Positions 13,818 to 25,330 of a DNA stretch of 64,000 nucleotides are shown in pieces. Numbering within the stretch: position 1 is the stretch's first letter; each line of letters begins with the position of its first letter. Both the position numbers and the translations under genes were made by a program. Source of the DNA: Rutidosis leptorrhynchoides (Eukaryota > Streptophyta > Magnoliopsida > Asterales > Asteraceae); the NCBI RefSeq assembly GCF_046630445.1, contig NC_092340.1:366939001-367003000 (forward strand). Reading direction: 5' to 3'. Under the pieces are notes generated by a model, which worked only from the letters and a program-made list of their open reading frames with translations, was not told the DNA's origin and made no database searches.

Positions 13818-13885
13818 ATAGCGTGATGGTTTAGAGTGTTGAGGGTTATCGAGAGGTTGCGGGTTCGAGTCTCGTCCATAGCAAT
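13818..13885 (+). other. tRNA-like or SINE-head sequence in the LTR of C
   Basis: TAGCGTGATGG resembles a polymerase III A box. GGTTCGAGTCTC, about 40 bp downstream, is close to a B-box consensus. A T run follows. The spacing fits a tRNA-derived promoter, but I could not fold a full cloverleaf, so this is more likely a SINE head or a tRNA pseudogene than a working tRNA gene. Confidence 0.4.
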
Positions 13886-13920
13886 TTTTTTTTTAAAAAA
13901 GCTCATTAAGGTAGTTTCTC

Positions 13921-13990
<70 letters not shown>
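13921..13990. repeat. (TTA)n microsatellite
   Basis: A long TTA run directly after the tRNA-like sequence and its T tract. It continues as degenerate TTA/TTG repeats to about 14250. Confidence 0.9.
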
Positions 13991-14622
13991 GTTGTTGTTG
14001 TTGTTGTTATTATTACAATTATTATTATTATTACTACCAACATCATTAAAGGTATTATTATTAATATCATTAGGATTATTAGTATTATTATTAACTATCA
14101 TTATTATTATTATCATTTTAAATATTATTATCATTATTATGATTAGAATTATTATTACTATTATTATTATTTTGAAAAAAATACAAATTATTATTATTAT
14201 CATTATTATTAGTACTAGTATCATTTTATATAAGTATTATTATTAATGTTATTATTATTATTATTAATATGATTATCATTATTAAGTATTGTTACCAAAA
14301 ATTTAAATTTTGATTATTGTTACTATTAAACTTTTCATTTTTATTAAAACTACTATCATTATTATTATTGTTATAAGTATTAATATCATTATTATTACCA
14401 TTAATGAAATCATAAACATTATTATCATTATTGAGTATTATTATTATTATCATTACAAATATTATATTAGTATTATTATAATTACTATTCTTAACAAACA
14501 AATGGTGTATATATAAGAAAATATATTTAATACATATAACACAACACATTAATATTTTTAGATATAAAATGAAAATATAGGAAACATATATATTATTAAA
14601 ATAAAAAGGATATAACTAATGA

Positions 14623-14693
<71 letters not shown>

Positions 14694-15901
14694 CTTGTTC
14701 GATTACGAGTATATGTGTTGATATATATACTTGATATAGGTTCGTGAATCCAATGTCAACTCTGTACTTGTTCAGTGTCATCCTATGCATATTTACTACA
14801 AACTATCGTATCGTATCGTGAGTTTTCATAGCTCCCTTTTTATATATATTTTTGGACCGAGAATACATGCGCAACTTTTATAATTGTTTTACGTTTAGAC
14901 ACAAATACTCAAACTTTTATGCTATATACATGCTTTGTCATGCTAAATCCCTGCCGTAATATCGTTAATTGCTGAGGTATAAGATGCAAGCTTAGTTATT
15001 GTGAGTAGCGCTACTGAGAGTGACGTCTCTAGTCAGTTGACCGTTGGTCTTTGACTACATAATAATGATTCAACGACATGAATAACAAGTGTCACGGGGT
15101 AACTTTTGTTTAGTCGCGATATTACAAACAGCAACTCTTTTGATTGATATATTTTGTATTAATCAACTTTAAACTGAAATCTTGTGGTCTAACACTATTA
15201 TTGAAATCATTATTTATGATAAACCTATGAACTCACCAACCTTTTGGTTGACACTCTTTAGCATGTTTATTCTCAGGTCCTACATAATGCTTCCGCTGTG
15301 TATTTGCTAATTGAAAGCAACATTTCAACGAGTCATTCATGGATAATTTGAAGGACTTGCATTTGCTAATTTGATGACGATTGTTTGCTATGCTTGGAGT
15401 CTTCATTACATATCATATCAATTAAAGACATTTAATGCGTTGTTTATTAAATACAATGTAATCTATTTATCTTCCGCTGCAAAACTCAATAAAACGTCTC
15501 ATATAGAGTCGTTCTCATTTATACAACTATGATTTGATATAATTAGTCACAAATACCCCTGGCCCTATTTGGGGGTGTGACAAGTCAGGTGTCAGCGGGT
15601 TAAGTCCGGGTCTTGAACCGTTGTGTCCAAGAACCATTTTGAATTCAAATCATTTTTTAAAAGTCAAATTTGAATACCACTTATAGGCATTGTCGATCTG
15701 ACTTATGGACATTGAATTTCACTTGGGTTTGATACACGGCGTATCCTTTGAAAGTAGTTCGGGTGGAATCAATGAGAATGGAAAATCATTTAACCTAGCC
15801 AGAGAAACGGATCCCGGCTTCATTTTAAGTAGCTCTGACAAAGAGTACTTAACAGGTTTTGAAGAAGAAGTGGATCTTGGTGTTGAAACTAGTTTGATTG
15901 T

Positions 15902-18900
15902 CTACTTCTTATTTGATACTTGTTTAGCAAAATTATTCCTTGCGTGTTTAGAAACAAGATCGATTTTGGTACGAGGGGTTTGTCTTGGACCAATGAATGA
16001 CTTCTTGGGTTTGTGTGGAAGCCATCCATATTGATCGCAAAACCCCTTAATCTCCCCATTCTCCCCATAAGCAGTTTCCAGAAATGGACGGTTTATTGTG
16101 GTCTCGTAACTGGAGTAATTCCTTTTCCTATAGGGAATGTAAATTCCGGGTTGTAAAACCTGAGGGTCTTTAGGTTTCAAGGATGTTTTTCTTGAAGTCG
16201 TCGTTGACTTTGGAGATCCTTGATTGGTTGGTTTGGGGTTCTTTGAAAAAGTAACCCGCTTTTCAACAGCCTTGGTTGTAGACCTTGAAGCATTAGGTGA
16301 CTTGGTCTCAACATAGATCATGTTAAAGTAGGACTGTCTGGCCCAACGAGCTTGCTTACGACTATTTCGCTTTTGATTCTTTGACAAACCACCAGATACA
16401 TTGCACACCACCTTATCAGTGGTAGAATCCAACTGATGCTGAATTTTCGGTTGTTGCAGGTTTCTGGTTGTTTCATACGCTTGTTTTATCGGTCTTTCAC
16501 TCCTATTTTGAACATGTTTAGAGTGGTTGGTTGGGATCTCTACAGACTTTGAGGGACCCTGGTCTTTTGGTTCGAGGGTAGAGGACCTTTCGGGTTGGGT
16601 AACCAGGCGAACTTTTGAATTCATGGGGGATTTCCTCACTGTCTTTATAGACTTAGGAGGACCGTTGTGTTTTGGTTTTGGAACCTTCAAGGTCTTTGGT
16701 GTTTTACGTGAAGCAGTCTTCAAGTACATTGAGGATTGATATACTATGGGTTTGGGATTGGTCTTGGCAAGAGTCACATGATTTTTCTTAGTCTTGGGTG
16801 TAGACATTGAAGCATTGGACAACTCAGACTTTGTAACTCGGGAACCAACTGACACATTTGATTTTGGAGTGTCAGTGGAGGTCAGTATGGTCTCAGTACC
16901 AGGACAGATCTTTTAAGAACTAGGTTTTGAATATATGGTCTTGGTCACGAAGTCCATACTTTTCAGTGAATCACATTGGTCATGCAACGTCTCATTCTCT
17001 TCCTTAAGTAGATTCACGTGAGCTTTTAACTCCTAAATTACTAAGACAAAGTCATCAATAGAAACTACAACAGAGTCTTTAAAATCATAAGTGGGTTCTA
17101 CTTTGGGAACTACATGCATCTTCTCAATTGTTGCTAGAGTTTTCTTGTAGGTCTCACATTTAACCTGAAGATCTATGTTTTCTCGTTCTAGCTTGTTAAC
17201 AAATTGAGTAAGGTCAGTCTCAACATCCTGAGCTCCTAAAGAGATAGGTTCTTTCTCGGGTTGTGGTTCTACCTTAAATTCTGGAATCTTGGGTTGAGAT
17301 TCTAAGAAGTGATCTAGAGATTTGGACCTAGATGATTCTAACCTACGTTCAACAATGTCAAATTTGGTCAAAAGAGAATCACTAAAGTCTTTGAGTTCTT
17401 GTGCTAGACCTTCACAATTGATGGAGTCATTCACGGATTTTGGGTTTGAGTCCCGTGATTCAGTGTTCTTTGAAATCAATTTACAAAAATTAACAACTTG
17501 ATTTGCAATTTGATTTTCAAGTTTATGAACATTGGAGACCAGTTTGTTGTTTTGGGATTCAATGACAAAGATTTGGTGTTGTAAAGCCTTAATGATCATT
17601 TGAAATTTGAGTTCGTTGTCAAAATATTTGATTTTGTTTTGATCAAGTTTATCCTCCAGACTGATGATGTATCTTTCTAAAACCAAGGTTGGTAAATAGA
17701 TTATACGCCTTTTAGGACTATTTTGAGCATTCAAAATTTCAAAATCATTGAATAAATCGAGAGGTGTGTTATAATATGAACCATCTTTTCTCATATAATT
17801 TATATTTATTTTGTCATAAATTAACGACACCTCACATTTCATTTTTGTTGATCGGTTGGCTATTCTCTCCTCAATCTCACTTTCATTAGCAAAAGTGAGT
17901 CTCTCTGGCAAACCTATCTTAATGTATATACCATCATATAAACAAGGTTCGGCTTTGGAGATCTTGGACTGTATTTGAGGATTTTCAAACCCTAACCCCT
18001 GGTGTTTTTGGTAGGAGTTTTTGGGTCGATTCAAGAACAGAGCTTGTTTAGAAATGTGGCCATCTAAGACTACTTTAGCTTGGTCAGTTCTGTAAAGTTT
18101 TTCTTCAAGTAAACTTAGCTGGGTTTTCAAGTCTAAGTTTTCTGTGACTAACTTAGAGCATTCAGAAGTCTTCTCGGTCAGGTCACTCAAAGGCTTTCTA
18201 GTGCTCTATTCTACAGTCTCTAGGAAAAGTTTCTTAGAATCATTAAGCTTCTTAAGTTCTTTTTCAGCGTTGTTAACTTTTTCCGTGAGAACTGCATTCC
18301 TCAGTTTAAAATCTATCATTTCTATCTGTAGGGGTTTCACACTACTTTCTAGCTCTCTTAATTCAGTTACTTTGTCAGCTAGATCTTGTTTTATTTTCAA
18401 ATAGGTATGATTTGATACTTTTGTTTCCAATTCCGATTTCAACCTAGATTTATCATTTTTGAGTTCGCTAATTTGACTAATAAATGATCTAAGGTCTCTA
18501 TTCATCTTGGCAAAGTTGTCTACATACATATCAGGTAGTATAGGAAACACACATTCATCATAAACATGCACATATTTAGATTTAATGGGCGGTTTCATTT
18601 GGACATGTGGAAATGGGGTATGACAAGCAGAGCTACATGAAATTGTATCATTTTGATCAAGAGGTGTTTCAGGACAACTTTGCAATACATCAGATATAAA
18701 CACATAATTATTTTGCACAGAGTTGTAACATTCATGAGTAATATCAGTGTATAATTGTACCTCTTCCTCAACATCGGTGGACACGTGATCATCACGATTT
18801 TCCATGTTAACTGGACGAGTAACCACGAAACAACAAATAAACTTAAGAAATATCACTTTTCTCCCCCTCAAAATATGATTCACATGAATCAAATTTTGAG

Positions 18901-18964
18901 AATAAGGTTTCGTTGGTTTTTGGTCAGTCAACCGCTTCAGACACTGGACATTGTTGAGTACCAA
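15902..18964 (-). pseudogene. Coiled-coil-rich blocks of element D (gag-like?)
   Basis: Three neighbouring open stretches on the minus strand: 18206-18964 (252 codons), 17033-18190 (385) and 15902-16855 (317). The first two are rich in Leu/Glu/Lys heptads (for example around LRELESSVKPLQ and TENLDLKTQLSLLEEKLY), so long coiled coils are likely. The third is basic and rich in Ser, Thr, Pro and Lys, with a short motif RKQARWARQSYF. I see no zinc knuckle, protease, integrase or reverse transcriptase. The position after a long leader suggests a gag-related or accessory product of D. I do not recognise the family. Confidence 0.45.
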
Positions 18965-19460
18965 ATGTTTGGATCGAAATAGAAGTTGGTCAAAATCTAT
19001 TGATTAGTGTTTTCAATCAAAGTTTTTCGATCAGGTTAAAGCTTTCGGGCAATCACAATTCGTACACTCAAAGATTTAGGGTATCAAAGGTTTTCGGTCA
19101 AAGGTTCTCGGCCAAGGTTCTCAGTCATAGATTTCGAGCAACTACAAGATTGGCCAAGTTTTCGAACAACTAAGGATTTAGACAAGGATTTCAGTCACGA
19201 AGGTTTTCGGTCAAAACCAATGTTTTCAGACAGGAAGGTTTTTGGTCAAAAACAATGTTTTTCGTTCAGTTGAGATTTCGGGCACAGGTTTCCGGTCAAT
19301 GTTTCACATCAACCAGTTTTCGATCAAATACGGATGTTGGCCAAGTTTTCGAACACTCAAATTCTCGGACAAGGGTTACAGACAAACAAGGTTTTTGGTC
19401 ACAGTTTTCAATACAAAAAAAAAAAAAAAAAAAAAAATTTCGGACAAACACTCCTTTCGA
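18960..19460 (-). repeat. Degenerate short repeats in the leader of D
   Basis: On the plus strand, variants of TTTTCGGTCAA, TTTCGGACAA and TTCGAGCAA recur about every 20-30 bp. Similar words (TTTCGAGCAG) appear at 26280-26380, the other side of element E, which supports both stretches being one leader. A run of 23 A lies at about 19416-19438. Confidence 0.6.
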
Positions 19461-19767
19461 ACAAGGATATTGTTCTTTTCAATCTAACCTATCTAGTACC
19501 AAGTTAAATGCAATTATCATTCATTTTTTTTATCCGATTTCAAATATAATCTACCAACCTATGTATTTGTCTAGACCTTTTGGCACAAAATCACAAAGGG
19601 TTCACCAAATTTAAAAAATCTAATGTTTAAAGGTATGTGAATTTGAAAAACAAAATGTTGATTTTCGTGAAATTTGGTGAAACAAGAAAATTTTGGACAA
19701 CAATAAAGATTTCGGTTAAAACTTTGTCCCGGTTGGAAAGTTTACGAACAAATTAAAAATAAAAAAC

Positions 19768-19914
19768 TGTTATAATTCAGTAGGCTTATAACTACCTTTA
19801 GTGGTTTGATTCTTGATGTTATAATTCAGTAGGCTTATAACTACCTTTAGTGGTTTGATTCTTGATGTTATAATTCAGTAGGCTTATAACTACCTTTAGT
19901 GGTTTGATTCTTGA
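19768..19914. repeat. Threefold 49-bp tandem repeat at the LTR tip of E
   Basis: Units start at 19768, 19817 and 19866, each with TGTTATAATTCAG, which is also the LTR terminus. The same triplication is in the other LTR from 25331. Confidence 0.92.
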
Positions 19915-20136
19915 TTTAGAATAATAATAATGAAGTGTAAGAACAAAGATGATAATGGAGAGAAAGAAAGAAACACTTTGTAAGTGTGAGAAATGGTGCC
20001 ATTTTAATGCTTGCATTCATGAGTATTTATAGCCTAAAATCTCAATATAAAAATACATACTTTGTGTACCAAAATTGACTATATGTATACACCAAAATTG
20101 ACTATCCATATCTATATTATTATTATTATTATAACA
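19768..20136 (-). repeat. 3' LTR of element E
   Basis: 369 bp, reads as identical to 25331-25699. It carries three 49-bp tandem units at its outer end (19768-19914) and a TATAAATA motif on the minus strand near 20030. Confidence 0.93.
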
Positions 20137-20297
20137 CTCCCCCTTGGATAGCAATTTTATTTTGTTGAAGATCAACTATAAATTACTGCCTCGTTAAAAA
20201 CCTTGCTAAAGAAAACCCAGTGGGAAAAAACTTTAGCTAAGGGAAAAAGAGTGCAGCATGGAGTTGACTCCCCCTCAAGTAGACATCGCTTCAGCTG

Positions 20298-23200
20298 TTA
20301 CATCTTTTGAACATGTCTCATGCCAATGTTATGAACGTGTGTTCTGAAAATAGCAGTTGGAAGTGCTTTCGTGAAAAGATCAGCAGAGTTTTTGCTAGAT
20401 TGCACATATCTCATTTCAATCTGGTTGTCCTTAATGAGATTTTGAGTGTATGAGAAGAATCTAGGTGGTATGTGTTTTGTTCGGTCACTTTTGATATACC
20501 CTTCTTTCATCTGTGCTATGCAAGCTGCATTATCTTCATAGATAGTTGTTGGACTTTTATCGCGTTCTAGTCCACAAGAATCAGTAATGAGTTGTGTCAT
20601 TGATCTCAACCAAAAACATTCTCGAGTAGCTTCATGTAATGCAATCACTTCGGCATGATTTGATGATGTAGCAACAAGTGTTTGTTTTTGAGAACGCCAT
20701 GATATTGCAGTACCTCCATTTAGGAATACATATCCAGTTTGAGATTTAGCTTTATGTGGATCAGATAAATAACCTGCATCTGCATAACCAACCAAATCTT
20801 GTTTTGATTCGTTAGAATAAAATAATCCTAAATCAGTAGTTCCTCGAAGGTATCGAAATATGTGTTTGATCCCATTCCAGTGTCTTTTGGTAGGAGCAGA
20901 GCTGAACCTTGCCAACAAATTAACTGCAAAAGAAATGTCAGGTCTTGTACAATTTGTAAGATACATAAGAGCTCCAATTGCACTAAGATATGGTACTTCT
21001 GGTCCAAGAATGTCTTCTTGATCTTCACATGGACGAAATGGATCAGCTTCAACATTGAGTGATCTAACAACCATAGGAGTACTTAATGGTTTTGCCTTGT
21101 CCATATTGAAACGTTTCAAAATCTTTTCAGTATATGTTGTTTGATGTACAAGTAAACCATTAGGCATATGCTCAATTTGTAAACCAAGGCAATACTTGGT
21201 TTTTCCGAGATCTTTCATTTCAAATTCTTTCTTTAGAAGTTGAATGGCTTCATGGATCTCTTTATTTGTACCTATGATGTTAAGATCATCAACATAAACA
21301 GCTATGATCACATATCCGGATGTTGTTTTCTTAATGAAAACACAAGGGCAAGTAAGATTATTTGTATACCCTTTGCTTATCAAGTAATCACTTAATCGGT
21401 TATACCACATACGTCCCGATTGTTTTAACCCATATAAAGATCTTTGTAATTTAATCGAATACATTTCTTTGGGTTTTGCATTTGAAGCTTCTGGTACCTT
21501 AAATCCTTCAGGTATCTTCATATATATATCACTATCAAGTGATCCATATAGATAAGCAGTCACAACATCCATGAGATGCATTTCTAAATTTTTAGAAACT
21601 GCCAGACTGATTAAGTACCTAAAAGTAATTGCATCCATAACAGGAGAATAAGTTTCTTCATAATCAATTCCCGGTCTTTGAGAAAAACCTTGAGCTACAA
21701 GTCTAGCTTTATACCTTGTAACTTCATTTTTCTCATTTCTTTTTCGGACAAAAATCCATCTGTATCCTACAGGTTTCACATCTTTAGGAGTGAGAATGAT
21801 GGATCCGAAAACTTTTCTTTTATTGAGTGATTCTAATTCAGCTCGTATTGCTTCTTTCCATTGAGCCCAATCATGTCTATTTTGACATTCAACCATAGAT
21901 GTTGGTTCTGGATCATCATCATTATTCATGATGTCATATGCAACATTAAATGAAAATTTCTCATCAAGATTTTTCATTTCATTTCGGTTCCATAATATTT
22001 TTGAATATGCATAATTGATTGCAATTTCTGTATTGACATCATCAATCTCCTCTGCAGTAGGAGTACTGATTTGTGGTTCTTCTTGAACACTTTCTTTTAC
22101 TTCATTATCAGCTGATTTTCTTTTTCGAGGATTTTTATCCTTTGAACCGATTGGTCTTCCACGTTTCTGACGTGGCAAAGATTCATGAGTGACGTTATTG
22201 CCAGCTTTTGGAATTTCAATTCGAGCTGGAGTATTTACTGCTGGTATATATGATTTTGTCACCGTTTTTGTATCTGTAAATGCATCAGGCAATTGATTTG
22301 CAAGTTCTTGTATATGCATTATCTTTTGAACTTCTGTCTCGCATTCTTTTGTGCGAGGATCAAGATACTTTAATTGAGGTTCACACCATGAAACATCATT
22401 TTCTTTATTTTTCATTTCTCCCCCTAATCTAGGGAACAATGTTTCATTAAAATGACAATCAGCAAAACGTGCTGTAAAAACGTCACCTGTCATAGGTTCA
22501 ATATACCTTAATATTGAAGATGTTTCATATCCAACATATATTCCCAACCTCCTTTGAGGACCCATTTTTGTACGTTGTGGTGTCGCAATTGGAACATACA
22601 CTGCACAACCAAATGTTCTAAGATGGGAAATATTTGGCTCTTGACCAAAAGCAAGTTGTAGGGGGGAATATTTATGACTTGCACTTGGTCTGATGCGAAT
22701 CAATGCAGCAGCATGTAAAATTGCATGACCCCATATAGATACAGGGAGTTTTGTTCTCATTATCAATGGTCTAGCGATTAACTGTAAACGTTTAATCAAT
22801 GACTCGGCTAAACCATTTTGTGTATGCACATGAGCAACAGAATGTTCAACAACAATTCCTATAGACATGCAATAGTCATTAAATGCTTGAGATGTAAATT
22901 CACCAGCATTATCAAGTCTCACCCTTTTAATGGTGTAATCAGGAAAATGAGCTCTCAATTTAATAATTTGGGCAAGAAATTTTGCAAATGCCACATTACG
23001 GCTTGATAACAGACAAACATGAGACCATCTGCTAGATGCGTCTATTAGAACCATGAAATATCTAAATGGTCCACATGGTGGATGAATTGGTCCACATATA
23101 TCACCTTGAATTCTTTCAAGAAACATTGGTGATTCTTTCTCAACCTTAAGTGGTGAGGGTCTAGTTATCAATTTTCCAAGAGAGCAAGATGTACATGGAA

Positions 23201-23849
23201 CCATTGTATCATGATGGATTTTTCTATCCTTTAGTGGATGTCCATGAGTACATTCAATAATCCTTTTCATCATTGTTGATCCTGGATGGCCTAATCTGTT
23301 ATGCCATAAACTGAATACACCAGGATCAATATATTTTTCGTTAACTACCATATGTATTTCTGGTACATTTATATGTGTATAATGTAATCCAGAACTAAGT
23401 CTTGGCAGTTTTTCAACCACATGACTCTTGTCAGTGATACTTAAATATTTCTCATTTTCTGTTGTCACCGACTGATAATCATACCCGTTAAGGTATATGT
23501 CGGAGAAACTCAATAAATTTCTGCTTGACTTGGGAGAAAATAAGGCATCATTTATTAAAAATTTTGTACCATTTGGTAGTATGAAATTTGCCTTTCCTAT
23601 CCCTTTTATCAAGTTAGCAGGTCCTGATATTGTATGTATAGTTCCTTCCGTTGGTTTTAGATCAATAAAATATTTCTCGGATTTAAGTATAGTGTGTGTA
23701 GTTCCACTGTCTGCTATACAGAGATCTCCACCACTTGATTGATGTTGTATTCCAGCAAAATTCATATTGAACTTCATATATAAGAAATAAATAGTGAGTA
23801 CATTAATATTACACAATATTTTAAACGCAAATAGATAGTACTGAAACAT
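20298..23849 (-). CDS. Pol polyprotein frame of element E (Ty1/copia)
   Basis: An open frame of 1183 codons. In order it shows an aspartic-protease region, a GAG-pre-integrase region, an integrase core, a reverse transcriptase of the plant Ty1/copia type and a C-terminal RNase H. The length is close to complete for pol. It lies about 60 bp downstream of the gag frame on the same strand. It belongs to the mobile element, not to the host gene set. Confidence 0.92.
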   Translation of the reverse strand: MFQYYLFAFKILCNINVLTIYFLYMKFNMNFAGIQHQSSGGDLCIADSGTTHTILKSEKYFIDLKPTEGTIHTISGPANLIKGIGKANFILPNGTKFLINDALFSPKSSRNLLSFSDIYLNGYDYQSVTTENEKYLSITDKSHVVEKLPRLSSGLHYTHINVPEIHMVVNEKYIDPGVFSLWHNRLGHPGSTMMKRIIECTHGHPLKDRKIHHDTMVPCTSCSLGKLITRPSPLKVEKESPMFLERIQGDICGPIHPPCGPFRYFMVLIDASSRWSHVCLLSSRNVAFAKFLAQIIKLRAHFPDYTIKRVRLDNAGEFTSQAFNDYCMSIGIVVEHSVAHVHTQNGLAESLIKRLQLIARPLIMRTKLPVSIWGHAILHAAALIRIRPSASHKYSPLQLAFGQEPNISHLRTFGCAVYVPIATPQRTKMGPQRRLGIYVGYETSSILRYIEPMTGDVFTARFADCHFNETLFPRLGGEMKNKENDVSWCEPQLKYLDPRTKECETEVQKIMHIQELANQLPDAFTDTKTVTKSYIPAVNTPARIEIPKAGNNVTHESLPRQKRGRPIGSKDKNPRKRKSADNEVKESVQEEPQISTPTAEEIDDVNTEIAINYAYSKILWNRNEMKNLDEKFSFNVAYDIMNNDDDPEPTSMVECQNRHDWAQWKEAIRAELESLNKRKVFGSIILTPKDVKPVGYRWIFVRKRNEKNEVTRYKARLVAQGFSQRPGIDYEETYSPVMDAITFRYLISLAVSKNLEMHLMDVVTAYLYGSLDSDIYMKIPEGFKVPEASNAKPKEMYSIKLQRSLYGLKQSGRMWYNRLSDYLISKGYTNNLTCPCVFIKKTTSGYVIIAVYVDDLNIIGTNKEIHEAIQLLKKEFEMKDLGKTKYCLGLQIEHMPNGLLVHQTTYTEKILKRFNMDKAKPLSTPMVVRSLNVEADPFRPCEDQEDILGPEVPYLSAIGALMYLTNCTRPDISFAVNLLARFSSAPTKRHWNGIKHIFRYLRGTTDLGLFYSNESKQDLVGYADAGYLSDPHKAKSQTGYVFLNGGTAISWRSQKQTLVATSSNHAEVIALHEATRECFWLRSMTQLITDSCGLERDKSPTTIYEDNAACIAQMKEGYIKSDRTKHIPPRFFSYTQNLIKDNQIEMRYVQSSKNSADLFTKALPTAIFRTHVHNIGMRHVQKM

Positions 23850-23912
23850 TTAGCAAACATAATGACAAAGACAGACGATATTAAATCGTTTATTTTTCAA
23901 AAGACACACAAC

Positions 23913-24947
23913 TTAAACATTCAAGAAATCTTCATATAAATCAGATGGTTTCTCAGTGACTGTTGGATCAATATTATCCACAAAATTTACTTCCTTTTCT
24001 TTACCTTTCAGCGAATCCTGATACATCTTAACAAGATGTTTAGATGTTCGGCAAGTATTAGCCCAGTGGCCCATTCTACCACATCTGTAGCAAGATTCTT
24101 CAGAATTTTTAGAAGAATTTTCTTCAACATCTTGTTTAATGGGCTTGTTTTGTGGTTGATATTTATATTTTCGTGGATTACTATTTCTTTGACCACCACG
24201 GCCACGACCACGACCACGTCCACGCCCATTACCATTACCATAAGGATGGTTTCTACCATAGTTATGGCTTTTGGCATGATGATGGTGATGGTTATTATAA
24301 CCACGACCTTGCCCGCGTCCTTGTCCCTGTTTATAATTATTTGCAGTATTTGCTTCAGGGATTGCAAGTGTACCAGTAGGACGGGATTGCTGATTTTTCA
24401 TTAATAGCTCATCATTTTGCTCTGCAACTAAGAGATATGAATTAAGTTCAGGATATGTTTTGAACTTTAGCATTCTCAAATTTCTTTGTACTGTGATGTT
24501 TGCAGCATTCATTGTGGAGAAAGTTTTCTCCATCATGTCTGCATCACTAATTTCATGTCCACAGAATTTAAGTTGTGAACATGTATTATACAGAGCTGAG
24601 CTGTATTCATTTACTTTCTTAAAGTCTTGGAACCTTAATGTTCTCCATTGTTCCATTGCAGCTGGAAGTAAAATTTCTCTTTGATTATTGAATCTGCTTT
24701 TGAGACCTTTCCATAAAACATGGGGATCTTCTACAGTCACATAATTATTTTGTAAGCATTCATCAATATGTTGATGAATAAAGCAACATGCCGTAGCTTG
24801 TTCTTTTTCAGAACAAGTGTTGTTTTCATTTATGGTTTCAAGAATGCCCATTGATTTAAGATGCATTTTTACTTTTATAACCCATGGCATGTAGTTGTTT
24901 CCAGTTGATTCTAAAGGAGTAAATTTAAGCTTTTCCAGATTCGACAT
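23913..24947 (-). CDS. Gag frame of element E
   Basis: An open frame of 344 codons with a copia-type gag (UBN2-like) N-terminal part, an Arg/Gly/His/Asn-rich low-complexity stretch around residues 205-260 and a CCHC zinc knuckle near residue 290 that would bind RNA. It precedes pol, as expected for the family. Separate gag and pol frames are seen in some plant Ty1/copia lineages. Confidence 0.9.
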   Translation of the reverse strand: MSNLEKLKFTPLESTGNNYMPWVIKVKMHLKSMGILETINENNTCSEKEQATACCFIHQHIDECLQNNYVTVEDPHVLWKGLKSRFNNQREILLPAAMEQWRTLRFQDFKKVNEYSSALYNTCSQLKFCGHEISDADMMEKTFSTMNAANITVQRNLRMLKFKTYPELNSYLLVAEQNDELLMKNQQSRPTGTLAIPEANTANNYKQGQGRGQGRGYNNHHHHHAKSHNYGRNHPYGNGNGRGRGRGRGRGGQRNSNPRKYKYQPQNKPIKQDVEENSSKNSEESCYRCGRMGHWANTCRTSKHLVKMYQDSLKGKEKEVNFVDNIDPTVTEKPSDLYEDFLNV

Positions 24948-25170
24948 TTTCTATTATCAAAAATTAAAACAAACATCATGATAAATTAGAGTCAATTTAT
25001 ATTCATAAGTATATAAACATTAAACATAAATTTAATATAACATAAATGATAAGTAGGTGACAGTGTCGACCATGTGTAAGCAATCATAAATAAATGTTAT
25101 ATAACAAAAATATAAATATTAGTAAACATAAATGAAAATTTGGCGACAGTGTCGACCATATATTTTTTCA

Positions 25171-25303
25171 GGTGGTATAACCGACCTATATCATTCTGGT
25201 GGTATAACCGACCATATATCATTTTGGTGGTATAACCGACCATATATCATTTTGGTGGTATAACCGACCATATATCATTTTGGTGGCAGAGCCAACCATA
25301 TTT
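25171..25303 (-). repeat. Tandem repeats in the leader of E
   Basis: About five units of 27-28 bp, each starting GGTGGTATAACCGACC on the plus strand (25171, 25198, 25226, 25254, and a diverged one at 25282). They lie between the 5' LTR and gag. Confidence 0.9.
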
Positions 25304-25330
25304 AGTATTAAGATTATCGTGCTGATAACG

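Noticed and set aside
13718-13906. Minus-strand frame containing DETRTRNL
   Set aside because: It is the reverse translation of the tRNA-like B-box region, a known source of spurious peptides.
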